Part shown: positions 8,826 through 18,286 of the stretch, one piece after another | Layout: every line of letters starts with the position of its first letter | How positions within the stretch are numbered: the stretch's first letter is position 1 | From: Telluria mixta | GTDB taxonomy: Bacteria > Pseudomonadota > Gammaproteobacteria > Burkholderiales > Burkholderiaceae_D | NCBI RefSeq assembly: GCF_029223865.1 | Contig: NZ_CP119520.1 | Coordinates: forward strand, 5,146,001-5,210,000 | DNA: 64,000 bases | Direction: 5' to 3' | Notes under the pieces: model-generated | What the model was told of the DNA's origin: nothing | What the model saw: only the letters and a program-made list of their open reading frames with translations | The model's database searches: none | Position numbers and translations under genes: made by a program

Positions 8826-9964
8826 CGGGCGCCTCTCTTGAGCCCGGCCTTGCGGCCGCGGATCTCTTCCAGCCGGATGGCGACCTGCTGCGCATGCACG
8901 TGTTGCGCGGGCCGCTGGCCACCCAGCGGAATGTCGGGTGCCATCGGCCCGTCGGTGACGACGCCCCGCAGCGCGACGCGGGCGGCGACGAGGGGACGGG
9001 CGAGCGTATCCCGCACGGCGCTCGCCTCGTAGCCGCTGTGCACCATGCAGTCCGCGCATTTCTCGTAGCGGCCCGTGCCGTACGCGTCCCAGTCGGTGTC
9101 GTCCATCAATTCCCGGAACGATGCGGCATAGCCTTCGCCGAGCAGGTAGCAGGGGCGCTGCCAGCCGAATACCGTCCGCGTCGGGTTGCCCCACGGCGTG
9201 CAGCGGTAGGTCTGGTTCCCCGCGAGGAAGTCGAGGAACAGGCTGGACTGGCTGAACGCCCAGCGGCGTCCGCCTTCGCCGCGTGCGAGTATGTCCCGGA
9301 ACAATTGCCTCGTCCGATTGCGGGCGAGGAAATGCTGCTGTTCCGGCGCGCGTTCGTAGGCATAGCCGGGCGACACGGTGATGCCGTCGACTTCCATCTC
9401 CTTCAACGTGTCGAAGAAGCGCGCCACCCGCTCCGGGCGGGCATCGTCGAACAGCGTGCAATTGACGTTGACGTGGAAACCCGCCGCCTTGGCACGCTGG
9501 ATGGCGGCCACCGCGCGCCGGTACACGCCCGGCCGGCAGACCGAGCGGTCGTGCATGTCCTCGTCGCCGTCGAGGTGCACGGACCATGTGAAGAACGGGC
9601 TCGGGCGGTACTGGTCGAGTTGCCGCTCCAGCAGCAACGCGTTCGTGCACAGGTAGACGAACTTGCGGCGCGCCACGATGCCGGCGACGATCGCGGGCAT
9701 GTCCTTGTGCAGCAACGGCTCGCCACCCGCGATCGAGACGACAGGGGCCCCGCATTCGTCCACCGCGCCGAGGCAGTCGTCGACCGAGAGGCGCTGGTCG
9801 AGGATCTCGCCCGGATAATCGATCTTGCCGCAGCCCGCGCATGCCAGGTTGCAGCGGAACAGCGGCTCGAGCATCAATGCGAGCGGATAGCGCCGCTCGC
9901 CGGCCAGGTGCTTGCGCAGCACGTAGGCGCCGACCAGGGCTTTTTGCAGGAACGGGATCGCCAT
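8822..9964 (-). CDS. hpnH: Adenosylhopane synthase HpnH (radical SAM)
   Basis: This 380-residue radical SAM enzyme has a CxxxCxxC cluster at Cys38, Cys42 and Cys45 (CNLACAGC). The SIAGGEPLLH segment near residue 96 is the usual SAM-binding GGEP. A C-terminal cysteine-bearing region (YEKCADCMVHSGYEA) is typical of the HpnH group. HpnH joins the 5'-deoxyadenosyl radical to diploptene, the first step of side-chain elongation. It follows ispH by 16 bp and overlaps hpnI. Confidence 0.93.
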   Translation of the reverse strand: MAIPFLQKALVGAYVLRKHLAGERRYPLALMLEPLFRCNLACAGCGKIDYPGEILDQRLSVDDCLGAVDECGAPVVSIAGGEPLLHKDMPAIVAGIVARRKFVYLCTNALLLERQLDQYRPSPFFTWSVHLDGDEDMHDRSVCRPGVYRRAVAAIQRAKAAGFHVNVNCTLFDDARPERVARFFDTLKEMEVDGITVSPGYAYERAPEQQHFLARNRTRQLFRDILARGEGGRRWAFSQSSLFLDFLAGNQTYRCTPWGNPTRTVFGWQRPCYLLGEGYAASFRELMDDTDWDAYGTGRYEKCADCMVHSGYEASAVRDTLARPLVAARVALRGVVTDGPMAPDIPLGGQRPAQHVHAQQVAIRLEEIRGRKAGLKRGAR

Positions 9965-9980
9965 GCCGGTATCCTCGCAA

Positions 9981-10925
9981 TCAGTCCAGGCCGGTCCGGG
10001 GTTCGTCCGCGAGCGCGCGCGGCAGCCGGAATTCGATGTGTTCCTCGATCCCGTTCATCGTCGACACCTCGACGGGCCCGAGCGCGCGCAGGGCGTCGAT
10101 CACGTTCTCGACCATGGCCTCGGGCGCGGACGCGCCGGCCGTGATCCCGACCACTGCCGCGCCCGCCACCCAGGCGGGGTCGAGCTCGCCGCCGTCGGCC
10201 AGCAGCCAGGTCGGGGTGCCGGTCTCCGCGCCGATCTCGCGCAGCCGGTTGGAATTCGAACTGTTCGGCGCCCCGACGACGAGCAGCACGTCGACCTGGC
10301 GGCACAGGTCGCGCACGGCGCGCTGGCGGTTTTGCGTCGCATAACAGATGTCGCGCACGTCGGGACCGACGATGTCCGTGAAACGCCGCCGCAGGGCCGC
10401 GATGACGCCGCGCGTGTCGTCCACGCTGAGCGTCGTCTGCGTCACGTAGGCGACCGGTGTGTCGGGCGGCAGGTCGAGGGCCTCGGCCTCGCGCTCGTCG
10501 CGCACGAGCAGCACGAGGCCGTCGATCTGCCCCATCGTGCCCTCCACCTCCGGGTGGCCGGGGTGGCCGATCAGGATGACGGTCCGGCCGCTGGCCGCGT
10601 ACTGGCGCCCCTGGATGTGGACCTTGGCGACGAGCGGGCAGGTCGCGTCCAGCACCCGCAGGGCGCGCGCGTGGGCATCGGACTCGACCGTGCGCGCGAC
10701 GCCGTGGGCGCTGAAGATCGTCACCGCCCGCGGCGGCACTTCGTCCAGGTCCTCGACGAACACGGCGCCCTTGGTGCGCAGCCCGTCGACGACGGCTTTG
10801 TTGTGGACAATTTCGTGACGCACATACACGGGCGCACCATGCCGTTCGAGTGCGCGCTCGACGATCTCGATGGCTCGGACGACGCCCGCGCAAAACCCGC
10901 GCGGCTGGGCTAGGATCACATGCAT
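9981..10925 (-). CDS. ispH: 4-hydroxy-3-methylbut-2-enyl diphosphate reductase IspH
   Basis: This 314-residue enzyme makes IPP and DMAPP in the last MEP-pathway step. The three iron-sulfur ligands are Cys12 (GFCAGV), Cys96 (DATCPLV) and Cys194 (ICYATQNRQ). Substrate-site residues His41, His74, His124 and Glu126 are all present, as is the SSNSNRL motif near 222-228. The start at 10925 is the first Met of the family's [15 protein letters not shown] opening and follows AGAGAA. It heads the hopanoid operon, so precursor supply and hopanoid elongation are probably co-transcribed. A second ispH copy elsewhere in the genome is plausible but cannot be seen here. Confidence 0.93.
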   Translation of the reverse strand: MHVILAQPRGFCAGVVRAIEIVERALERHGAPVYVRHEIVHNKAVVDGLRTKGAVFVEDLDEVPPRAVTIFSAHGVARTVESDAHARALRVLDATCPLVAKVHIQGRQYAASGRTVILIGHPGHPEVEGTMGQIDGLVLLVRDEREAEALDLPPDTPVAYVTQTTLSVDDTRGVIAALRRRFTDIVGPDVRDICYATQNRQRAVRDLCRQVDVLLVVGAPNSSNSNRLREIGAETGTPTWLLADGGELDPAWVAGAAVVGITAGASAPEAMVENVIDALRALGPVEVSTMNGIEEHIEFRLPRALADEPRTGLD

Positions 10926-11071
10926 GACGGTTCTCTGCGGTGCTTTCCGTTCGGTGCAGGTTGGAGTCCGCGCCGGCGCGCAAGTTCGCACGCCGCGTTT
11001 GATCCAGATGCGTATGCGCATCGCATATTTCGTTAGAATGCGTTGCGGATGGATGCCGGAAGGAGGCCATC

Positions 11072-12073
11072 GTGGCGGGGAGGGACCTCGTGCTGGTCAC
11101 GGGCGCGGCCGGGTTCGTCGGTGCCGCCGTGGCGCGCGCGGCGCTGGCAGAGGGGTATGCCGTCCGTGCCCTGGTGCGCCCGAGCAGCCCGCGCCGCAAT
11201 CTGTCGGGACTCGACGCCGAGATCGTCGCAGGCGACATGCGCGACGCCGCCGCGGTCGGGCGTGCGTTGGCCGGGGTGCGCTTCCTGCTGCATGTCGCAG
11301 CGGATTACCGGTTGTGGGCGCCGGACCCTGGCGAGATCGCGCGCAACAACCTGGAGGGCACGGCGACCGTGATGCGGGCCGCGCTGGCCGCCGGGGTCGA
11401 GCGCGCGGCCGTCACCAGCAGCGTGGCCACGTTGCGGGTGGGGCCGTCGACCGTGGCGGCCACGGAAGACGAGCCGCTGGCGGAGCATGAAGCGATCGGC
11501 GCGTACAAGCGCAGCAAGGTAGCGGCCGAACGGCTCGTCGAGCGCATGGTCGCGCAGGACGGCTTGCCGGCCGTGATCGTCAACCCGTCGACGCCGGTCG
11601 GTGCGCGCGATGTGCGGCCGACGCCCACGGGGCGCATCATCGTCGAGGCGGCGCGGGGGCGCATGCCGGCGTTCGTCGAGACGGGACTGAATGTGGTCGA
11701 CGTCGAGGACGTGGCGCGAGGTCACCTGCTCGCGCTCGCGCATGGGCGCGTGGGCGAGCGCTACATCCTCGGCGGGCAGAACGTGATGCTGTGCGAGCTG
11801 CTGGGCGAGATCGCGCAACTCATGGGCCGCCGGCCGCCGCGCGTACGACTGCCGGCCGCGCCACTGGTGCCGCTGGCGCACGCGGCCGAGGCGATCGCGC
11901 GGCTGCGTGGGCGCGAGCCGTTCCTGACGGTGGACGGCTTGAAGATGGCCCGCAACCGGATGTTCTTTTCGTCCGGGAAGGCGGAGCGCGAGTTGGGCTA
12001 CCGGCCCGGGCCGTATGTTGCCGGCGTGCGGGCGGCGGTCGCGTGGTTCGGGCGGGAAGGCTATCTCGACTAG
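11072..12073 (+). CDS. hpnA: Hopanoid-associated NAD-dependent sugar epimerase HpnA
   Basis: This 333-residue extended short-chain dehydrogenase has the nucleotide motif TGAAGFVG at residues 10-17 and the catalytic YKRSK (YxxxK) near 150. The HpnA-type segment [15 protein letters not shown] lies near residue 90. It starts at a GTG preceded by a strong AGGAGG (11061-11066) with five-base spacing. It is divergent from ispH across 146 bp. HpnA is linked to hopanoid loci by context; its exact substrate is not established, and a nucleotide-sugar role for head groups is inferred. Confidence 0.88.
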   Translation: MAGRDLVLVTGAAGFVGAAVARAALAEGYAVRALVRPSSPRRNLSGLDAEIVAGDMRDAAAVGRALAGVRFLLHVAADYRLWAPDPGEIARNNLEGTATVMRAALAAGVERAAVTSSVATLRVGPSTVAATEDEPLAEHEAIGAYKRSKVAAERLVERMVAQDGLPAVIVNPSTPVGARDVRPTPTGRIIVEAARGRMPAFVETGLNVVDVEDVARGHLLALAHGRVGERYILGGQNVMLCELLGEIAQLMGRRPPRVRLPAAPLVPLAHAAEAIARLRGREPFLTVDGLKMARNRMFFSSGKAERELGYRPGPYVAGVRAAVAWFGREGYLD

Positions 12074-13077
12074 CGGCCGAACAGCCTCGTCAGCCTGGTT
12101 AACCTTAGCGCGAGCCGGGCCAGGCGCGGCACGGTGCGGGGGCGCAGCAGCCGTTCGTCGTACCCGGCAAAGCGCCGGTCGTTTTCTGCGAGGCACAGTG
12201 CGAGCAGGTCGCGGACGCCGACGCCGTCGTCCGCCACCGATTGTGCGCCGTGCAGCGTGAAGTTATTGTCCTGCGCGCGTGCATCGGCGTCTGCGTCCGC
12301 GTCGATGGCGCGTGCGAGGCCGATGCGCTCCCACGCGAGGAACGCCCAGACGGCGGCGACCTTCGCTTCGAAGCGCACGCGGCGCAGGAAGGGCAGGCGG
12401 GCGCGGTGCCAGGCGGCCCAGTTGGCGAACAGGAGGATGTGGCGGCACTCTTCCTGCATCACGGGCTCGAACGTGTCGACGAGCGCGGGCGGAAACAGGC
12501 CGGATTGCCGCGCCAGGGCGAACAGGCCGAACGCGAAAAAGCTGTCGATGCATTCGCTGTAGCCGGTGACGAGGTAGGCCCATTCCGGATCGCGCGGCGG
12601 GCGCTGGACGGGTTCGGGCGCGAGGTCGATGCCGTAGGCTGCAACCATGCGCGCGAGCACGTCCTTGTGGCGCTGCTCTTCCCACGCGTTCAGCGCGAGG
12701 GCGTCGCGCATGCCGGGATCGCGCAGGGTCCCGGCATAGGCTGCCATGCGCAGGCGCGCCTTGCCTTCCGTCTGGACGGCGATGTCCCAGATCGGCAGCG
12801 CGACGATGCGGTCGCGCACTGCCGGTTCCAGGATGGGCCAGTCCAGCACGGCGGGGCGGTAGGGGTTGAAGGTGTCGTGGAACATGCGGCACGCGGCGTC
12901 GGCGTGGCGGGCCGACCCGGGGACCAGCGGACCGCCGGCCGGGTCGCGCCAGTGCCGCATGCGGGCATCGGCCGCGGCCAGTTGCGCCTCGTCGTGGCCG
13001 GGCGCGGGCTGCGGCGGAGGCCGGAAGCCGGGCACCAGATCGGCAACGTCGAACGCATCCGTCGCGTAGGCGTCCAT
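12070..13077 (-). CDS. Ferritin-like diiron domain protein
   Basis: This 335-residue protein has the paired diiron pattern of ferritin-like proteins: a helix with TEGK followed by EEQRH (about residues 110-145), and a second pair SECID plus EECRH (about 190-225). These could hold two iron atoms. No specific enzyme family was recognised; an oxidase, hydroxylase or iron-handling role is possible. The ATG at 13077 is preferred over 13083 because AAAGG then has a six-base spacer. It lies 29 bp downstream of the frameshifted XRE regulator on the same strand and may be controlled by it. Its stop overlaps the hpnA stop by four bases in convergent orientation. Confidence 0.75.
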   Translation of the reverse strand: MDAYATDAFDVADLVPGFRPPPQPAPGHDEAQLAAADARMRHWRDPAGGPLVPGSARHADAACRMFHDTFNPYRPAVLDWPILEPAVRDRIVALPIWDIAVQTEGKARLRMAAYAGTLRDPGMRDALALNAWEEQRHKDVLARMVAAYGIDLAPEPVQRPPRDPEWAYLVTGYSECIDSFFAFGLFALARQSGLFPPALVDTFEPVMQEECRHILLFANWAAWHRARLPFLRRVRFEAKVAAVWAFLAWERIGLARAIDADADADARAQDNNFTLHGAQSVADDGVGVRDLLALCLAENDRRFAGYDERLLRPRTVPRLARLALRLTRLTRLFGR

Positions 13078-13106
13078 GTACATCCTTTCGACACGAAACG
13101 CATCTT

Positions 13107-13903
13107 TTACGTATCGACCGGCCCGGACACGCGAGGTTCCCTTGCCAGGCACACCAGCTTGATCTCCATCTGCAACGCCACCAGCAACGTCGTCTGCACG
13201 AATCCCAGCTCCCCCGGACGGGATGCCGGAACCGCCGCTCGCCGCCTTCCCGGTGCAGCACGTCCTGCTTGTCCCAGCACTGTGCGAACAGCACACTGTC
13301 CCTGCACAGTTGCTCGACCAGCGCCTGCATGTCCCCGTCGGCCGGCCGGCGGTGGTAGTCGGCCCGGAATTCCGCCGCCAGCCGCCGTGCCCGCGTATCC
13401 CAGTCCACGATGAGCTCGCGCGCGGCGGGATGCAGGAAGACGTAGCGGAGCAGGTTGCGGTCGGCAGCGTCCGCGTCCAGCCAGCCGACGAACAGCGCGG
13501 CCGCCGCATCGTTCCAGGCGCGTGCCGTCCACGTGTGGTCGAGCAGGTAGGCCGGCGCGGACATCAGCCCTGGCAAGGCCAGCAACGCGGGTGACAGGTC
13601 GTCGACGTGATCGGGCGCCGCGCGCGGGTCTTTCTTGCCGGCGAGGTCGAACAGCGACGCGCGCTCGGCCGTGGACAGTTGCAGCGCGTCGGCCAGGCGC
13701 GACAGCGCCGCCACGGACGGCTGCACGTCGCGGCCCTGTTCCAGCCACGTGATCCATGTGACGCCGAGACCGGCCGCGTCGGCCAGTTCTTCACGCCGCA
13801 GGCCTGGCGTGCGGCGACGGATGCCGGGCCTGGCGGGCGTCAGGCGCGCGCGATGGGCGCGGATGAACGCGCCGAGCATCTGGCGCTGGTGCGTGTCGGT
13901 CAT
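13107..13903 (-). pseudogene. XRE-family regulator with MmyB-like ligand domain, apparent frameshift
   Basis: The N-terminus (about 1-80) is an XRE helix-turn-helix (RREELADAAGLGVTWITWLE), followed by an MmyB-like ligand-binding domain. The start at 13903 follows AAGGAG. The frame is good down to RRFRHPVRG, then loses all similarity. The expected ending GELGFVQTTLLVALQMEIKL continues in another frame, to a stop at 13107. One extra G in the G5 run (plus-strand C5 at 13211-13215) would restore a continuous protein of about 265 residues. This is either a real one-base deletion or a homopolymer sequencing error. It is divergent from the methyltransferase gene and upstream of the ferritin-like gene. 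Confidence 0.75.
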
Positions 13904-13910
13904 GGTGCTC

Positions 13911-13926
13911 CTTATACTAGGATAAG
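13911..13926. promoter_or_regulatory. Inverted repeat CTTAT-N6-ATAAG
   Basis: A perfect 5-bp inverted repeat with a six-base centre sits between the divergent XRE gene and methyltransferase gene, overlapping the XRE ribosome site. It is a candidate autoregulatory operator; the assignment is from position and symmetry only. Confidence 0.35.
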
Positions 13927-13993
13927 CAGGCTCCTTGTAACAGGAATTGGCCGGGCAGACAATAGCCCCACGATAAAAACCCTTGGAGCCAAC

Positions 13994-14755
13994 ATGCACA
14001 ACCACGACGCCACCGTCCTCGAACAATACGATTCCCGCGCCGAGGCCTACCTCACCAGCGCCGTGCACGCCGCCGGCGCCGACCTGGAGCGGATGGCGGA
14101 CCTGATCGGCCACCGGCCGGATGCCGTCGCGCTGGACATGGGTTGCGGCGGCGGCCATGTGGCGTTCCGCATGGCGGGCCAGGTCGGCAAGGTCGTCGCG
14201 TACGATTTGTCCGCGCCGATGCTGGAGACGGTCGCCGGCGAAGCCCGCAAGCGGGGCCTGGACAATCTCGTCACGAAGCAGGGGGCGGCCGAGGCGTTGC
14301 CGTGTCCGGATGCGTCGTTCGACGTCGTCGCCACCCGCTACAGCGCGCACCACTGGGGCGCGTTCCGGGACGGGCTCGCGCAGATGCGCCGCGTCGTCAG
14401 GCAGGATGGCCTGGCGTTGTTCATGGACGTCGTCTCGCCCGGCGTGCCGCTGCTGGACACGTGGCTGCAGACGCTGGAACTGCTGCGCGACCCGTCCCAC
14501 GTGCGCAACGCGTCGGTGGAAGAATGGAAGACGACGCTGGCGGCCGTCGGCTTCGCGGTCGATGACGTGGTCACGTACAGGCTGCGCCTGGAGTTCGGTC
14601 CGTGGATCGCGCGGATGCGCACGCCCGACGTCCACGTGGCCGCGATCCGTTCGCTGCAGGCGCGCGCGGCGAGCGAAGTAAAAGACTATTTCGAGATCGG
14701 GGAGGACGGCAGCTTCACGGTCGACACGGTCCTCATCGCGGCCCGTCCAGTCTAG
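13994..14755 (+). CDS. Class I SAM-dependent methyltransferase (Methyltransf_11 type)
   Basis: This 253-residue UbiE/BioC-like methyltransferase has motif I LDMGCGGGH near residue 47, an acidic post-I motif VAYDLS, and DASFDVVATRYSAHHW near residue 107. The start follows TTGGAG with a seven-base spacer. The acceptor substrate cannot be deduced. It is divergent from the XRE regulator 90 bp away, an arrangement that suggests it is that regulator's target. Confidence 0.85.
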   Translation: MHNHDATVLEQYDSRAEAYLTSAVHAAGADLERMADLIGHRPDAVALDMGCGGGHVAFRMAGQVGKVVAYDLSAPMLETVAGEARKRGLDNLVTKQGAAEALPCPDASFDVVATRYSAHHWGAFRDGLAQMRRVVRQDGLALFMDVVSPGVPLLDTWLQTLELLRDPSHVRNASVEEWKTTLAAVGFAVDDVVTYRLRLEFGPWIARMRTPDVHVAAIRSLQARAASEVKDYFEIGEDGSFTVDTVLIAARPV

Positions 14756-14761
14756 CCGCCC

Positions 14762-15556
14762 TTAGCCAAGTAAGCGGTCCACGCGCAGCCGCTGCCGGTC
14801 GTCGCTGAGGGCGCGCACGGCCAGCAGCGCGGCGCCGACGGACGCCAGGCCGCTCGCGCCGGCCAGCAGGAACATCAGCAGGATCTGGTATTTGACGGCT
14901 TCGATCGGGTCCATGCCCGCGAGCAGCTGGCCCGTCATGATGCCGGGCAGGGTGATGATGCCGGCGGCGGACATCTGGTTCGCGACGGGGATCATGCCGC
15001 GCCGCGTCGCGTTGCGCACGAGCGGGCCGATGGCCACGCGGAACGGCGTCCCGAGTGCGAGCCGCGCCTCGATGCGGGCGCGCTCGCGCACGACGCCGTC
15101 GAGGATGCCGTCCAGCGCGAGGCTGGCGGCGTTCAGCACGCTGCCGAGGACGATGCCCATCAGCGGGATCGCGTAGCGCGGTTCGTACCACGGCGTCGGG
15201 CGCACGGCCGTCGTCAGTGCCAGCAGCACGGTCGCGACGCCGGCGCACGAGACGACCGCGGCGCTGATCCGGTAGTTCATGTGGCGCTTCAAGCGCTGCT
15301 TCGGCCGGGTCGCCACTTCGCGCGCGGCGGCCGCGATCATGAACAGCACGACGGCGAGCGTCGCCGCCGCGGAGCTGGTGGCGAACACGTGGCGCAGCAC
15401 GAGGCCGACGATGGCCAGCTGCGCCACCATGCGCACGGCCGCGACGAGGATCTGGCGGTGCAGCCCGAGGCCCAGTGCGAGCGACAGCGCGGCGTCCAGG
15501 ACGATCAGGATCGCGGCCGCGACCAGGTCCCAGGTGCCCAGATGGATCGCATTCAT
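14762..15556 (-). CDS. fetB: FetB-type ABC iron exporter permease (YbbM family)
   Basis: This 264-residue membrane protein has about seven hydrophobic segments and the UPF0014/FetB signature PRYAIPLMGIVLGSVLNA and later ITLPGIMTGQLLAGMDP. E. coli FetAB exports iron and protects against oxidative stress. It overlaps fetA by ATGA, giving a two-gene transporter, and converges on the methyltransferase gene. Confidence 0.85.
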   Translation of the reverse strand: MNAIHLGTWDLVAAAILIVLDAALSLALGLGLHRQILVAAVRMVAQLAIVGLVLRHVFATSSAAATLAVVLFMIAAAAREVATRPKQRLKRHMNYRISAAVVSCAGVATVLLALTTAVRPTPWYEPRYAIPLMGIVLGSVLNAASLALDGILDGVVRERARIEARLALGTPFRVAIGPLVRNATRRGMIPVANQMSAAGIITLPGIMTGQLLAGMDPIEAVKYQILLMFLLAGASGLASVGAALLAVRALSDDRQRLRVDRLLG

Positions 15557-16173
15557 GTCGTCGTCAGCTTTCCGTGTTCGAGCCGGAAGATGCGCTGCGC
15601 GAGGCGGCGCGCCTGCTCCATTGCGTGCGTGACGACCAGAACGGCCATGCCGTCCGCCAGCCGGTCGCGCAGCAGCGCCTCCACGCGGGCGACGGCGTCG
15701 GGGTCGAGGGCGGCCGTCGGTTCGTCGAGCAGCAGCACGCGCGGGCGCCGGGCCAGCGAGCGGACGAGGGCGAGGCGCTGGCGCTCGCCCGTCGACAGGC
15801 GCGTGATCTCCGTGTCCAGCAGGGCCGGGGACAGGCCGAGGGCGGCCAGCGTGCTGTCCATGAAGGCCGGGAAGGCATTGGCGAAGTGCGCCCCGGCCGT
15901 ATCCTCCCACCATGCCGGTTCGGCCGCCTGGTAGACGACGGCGGCGCGCCAGTCGGGTGCGGACATCGACGACGCGGCCCGGCCGTCGAGCAGGGCGTCG
16001 CCGTCGTGCGGGTCGAGGTCGGCCAGCATCCGCAGCAGGACGCTTTTGCCGGCGCCGGACGGACCCTGGATCGCGATGCATTCGCCCGCGTGTACGTCGA
16101 ACGTGAATGGTCCGCCGAACGGCGAGACCAGGTCGCGTGCGGACAAGAGGACTGTCGCGCTCAACCCAGCCAT
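15553..16173 (-). CDS. fetA: FetA-type ABC transporter ATP-binding protein (YbbL family)
   Basis: This 206-residue ATPase has Walker A GPSGAGKS near residue 37, signature LSTGERQRLALVRSLA near 124, Walker B VLLLDEPTAALD and the switch His in VVTHA. The short length and the fetB partner identify it as the FetA half of a putative iron exporter. The start at 16173 overlaps the upstream small gene by 13 bp; a later start would cut into the fold, so this is kept. Confidence 0.85.
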   Translation of the reverse strand: MAGLSATVLLSARDLVSPFGGPFTFDVHAGECIAIQGPSGAGKSVLLRMLADLDPHDGDALLDGRAASSMSAPDWRAAVVYQAAEPAWWEDTAGAHFANAFPAFMDSTLAALGLSPALLDTEITRLSTGERQRLALVRSLARRPRVLLLDEPTAALDPDAVARVEALLRDRLADGMAVLVVTHAMEQARRLAQRIFRLEHGKLTTT

Positions 16174-16421
16174 GCGCGCAACACGTCCGCGCTCTGCGTC
16201 ATGCCGGATTTCAGGCGGCGCTCGGCCTGCGCGGCGCATTGCTCGGGCGTGCCGGCGCCCTGGTCGGAGGCCTTCATCGCGAGGGCCGTGGCGGCGATGC
16301 CGAAGGCGAGGATCGCTTCGTCCCAGGCCAGCCCCGAGGCCAGTGCGTGTTCCACGACGTGCGCCGCCAGTGCGCCGAGCCGGTCCACGCGCGCGCGGTC
16401 CATGTTGTCCAGTTTTAGCAT
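16161..16421 (-). CDS. Small hypothetical protein upstream of fetAB
   Basis: An 86-residue mostly helical protein with no signal peptide and no recognised family; a central ILAFGIAATALAMKA stretch is alanine-rich. The ATG at 16421 is supported by GGAGAG six bases upstream. Its end overlaps fetA, so it is probably co-transcribed with the exporter. Function unknown. Confidence 0.6.
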   Translation of the reverse strand: MLKLDNMDRARVDRLGALAAHVVEHALASGLAWDEAILAFGIAATALAMKASDQGAGTPEQCAAQAERRLKSGMTQSADVLRAWLG

Positions 16422-16491
16422 CGTTCGCTCTCCAGTCCGATCGGTCGTCACGTTGTAACACGTCCGCGGCGGCGCGTCCGTGCGGTGGCGA

Positions 16492-17037
16492 TCACGAACG
16501 GGCGGCGGCGCGGATCAGGTCGAACGGGGAGATGTCGCGTACTGCGGAGCGGGAGTTCAGCAGGGTGTTGTCGAAGTGGCCGAAGCCGCCCGGCACGCCG
16601 GGGCGGTCCTGCCAGTGGCGCAGGGGCGCCTCGTCGGCGCCGAACTGCGCTTCCAGCTCCAGCTGCTTTACACGCGCGGTCAGGGTGGCGACGGTGCTGC
16701 GCAGTTCCGCCAGTTCGCGGTCGCGCGCGCGCAGCGCCTCGTCGTGGGCGGCGCGCAGCATGCGCATGCGCTCGTCGAAGTCGGCGTGCAGGCGGTCGGC
16801 CACTTCGTCGACGAGGGCGTGCAGCGCGCGGCCCGTGTCTTCGCGGCGCATGCCCGGCACGGCATCCGCGGTGCCGTCATCGGCACGCAGCTCCTTCAGG
16901 TATTTGTGGATGGTCGACTTGGACCCGCTGTCGCCCAGCGCATGGCGCACCGCGTCGACGGAGGGGTGGCGGCCCTCCGCCAGCAGCCGGTCGCGGGCTT
17001 CCCTGACCTGTGATTTCGTAAGTCCGCTGCGCGCCAT
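16492..17037 (-). CDS. KfrA-like N-terminal DNA-binding protein
   Basis: This 181-residue protein begins with the helix-turn-helix of the KfrA/plasmid-replication-region N-terminal family (LTKSQVREARDRLLAEGRHPSVDAVRHALGDSGSKSTIHK type). A charged heptad-like coiled coil follows at about 85-130. KfrA proteins are usually plasmid-borne autoregulators with long alpha-helical tails. Here a short version lies 25 bp downstream of a cation/proton antiporter gene, probably in one transcript. It may regulate that gene through the palindromic sites upstream of it. Confidence 0.75.
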   Translation of the reverse strand: MARSGLTKSQVREARDRLLAEGRHPSVDAVRHALGDSGSKSTIHKYLKELRADDGTADAVPGMRREDTGRALHALVDEVADRLHADFDERMRMLRAAHDEALRARDRELAELRSTVATLTARVKQLELEAQFGADEAPLRHWQDRPGVPGGFGHFDNTLLNSRSAVRDISPFDLIRAAARS

Positions 17038-17062
17038 GAGTACTCCACTTCGTCGAATCCGA

Positions 17063-18271
17063 TCAGGAACTGGCCTGATTCACCAGTCCGCGGTGCTGCA
17101 CGCGATTCAGTTTCGGATGCACGACCGGGACAGTCAGCATTGTACTGCCGACGGCCATCAAAAGCAGCGCCGTGAACGTCTCGCTCGTGATGATCTGCTT
17201 GTCGAGCAGGATGTTGGCGAAGATGATCTCGATGAGGCCTTTCGTCTGCAGCAGCCAGCCGATGATCGATGCCTCGCCGTCCTTCCATTTCAGGATCCTC
17301 CCGGCGACGTGGGCGCCGGCCAGCTTGCCCGCAACGGAGGCGAACAGCAGCAGGCCGGCGGCGAAGAACACGGCGTAGCCGCCCAGGTCCCATTTCGTGC
17401 GCAGGCCGGTGCTGAGGAAAAACACGGGCATCAGCACGAGCAGCATGTTCTGGAAGAGCATATCCAGGTGTTCCTGTTCGAACCAGTCGGCATCCATCAC
17501 GACACCCGCCAGGAACGCGCCCACCATGAAGTGCAGGCCGGCCCAGTCGGCGCCGAATCCGCAGGCGATCAGCCAGATCAGCGCCACGTACCAGCGGTCG
17601 CTCCGGTCCAGGCGGGTCATCAGGCGGCGGAATACGAACGTCAGCACGGCGAACGCGGCGAGGAAGCCGAGCTGGCGGCCGATGCGTTCCCAGTCCAGCA
17701 GGATGAGGGCGAGGACGCCCCAGATCGCGACGTCGTCCAGGCTGCCGTAGCGCAGGATGCGCTGACCCATCGGCAGGCGCAGGATGTCGAGTTTCTGCAT
17801 CAGCAGCACGAGAATGGGCAACGCCGTCACGGCACAAGCCATGCCCGTGCCGAGCGTGAACTGCCACGGCGCCGCTTTCGCGCCCATCCAGCCCGGATAG
17901 GCCATCAGCAGCACGGCGGCCGCGCAGCCGAACAGCAGCGGCGTGCCCAGCGCCAGGCCGGCCGTCGTCGCGCTCTCGCGGCGGTAGGTCCATACCTTCT
18001 TGAGGTCGAGCTCGATGCCGGCCAGCATCACGAACAGCATGACGCCCCACTGGGCGATGCCGTTCAGCGTCTTCACGACGTCCGGGTTGAACACGAATTT
18101 ATGATATTCGGGGAATGCCGCGCCCAGCACACCGGGGCCGAGCACCACGCCCATGATGATCTGGACGATGACGAGCGGCGCGACGTAATCCGTGCGGAAG
18201 AGGCGCCAGATGGCATAGGGCACGACGAAGATGATCAGCATCGCGAGCAGGAAGATTTCGGTGGTGCTCAT
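17063..18271 (-). CDS. CPA2-family cation:proton antiporter
   Basis: This 402-residue membrane protein has about 12 hydrophobic segments. Na+/H+ exchanger marks include VVLGPGVLGAAFPE near residue 45, GIELDLKKVW near 88, the paired LDDVAIWGVLALI and GAFLAGVVMD, and PVFFLSTGL. There is no C-terminal TrkA-N domain, so it is a short CPA2 protein rather than a full KefB/C. Which cation it moves is unknown. AAGGAG precedes the start, and a tandem palindrome lies just upstream. Confidence 0.85.
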   Translation of the reverse strand: MSTTEIFLLAMLIIFVVPYAIWRLFRTDYVAPLVIVQIIMGVVLGPGVLGAAFPEYHKFVFNPDVVKTLNGIAQWGVMLFVMLAGIELDLKKVWTYRRESATTAGLALGTPLLFGCAAAVLLMAYPGWMGAKAAPWQFTLGTGMACAVTALPILVLLMQKLDILRLPMGQRILRYGSLDDVAIWGVLALILLDWERIGRQLGFLAAFAVLTFVFRRLMTRLDRSDRWYVALIWLIACGFGADWAGLHFMVGAFLAGVVMDADWFEQEHLDMLFQNMLLVLMPVFFLSTGLRTKWDLGGYAVFFAAGLLLFASVAGKLAGAHVAGRILKWKDGEASIIGWLLQTKGLIEIIFANILLDKQIITSETFTALLLMAVGSTMLTVPVVHPKLNRVQHRGLVNQASS

Positions 18272-18286
18272 GGGTCTCCTTGTTGT

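Noticed and set aside
12263..14635. A 790-codon minus-strand open frame
   Set aside because: It joins antisense of the methyltransferase, the first part of the XRE regulator and an off-frame reading of the ferritin-like gene; only the XRE segment is real.
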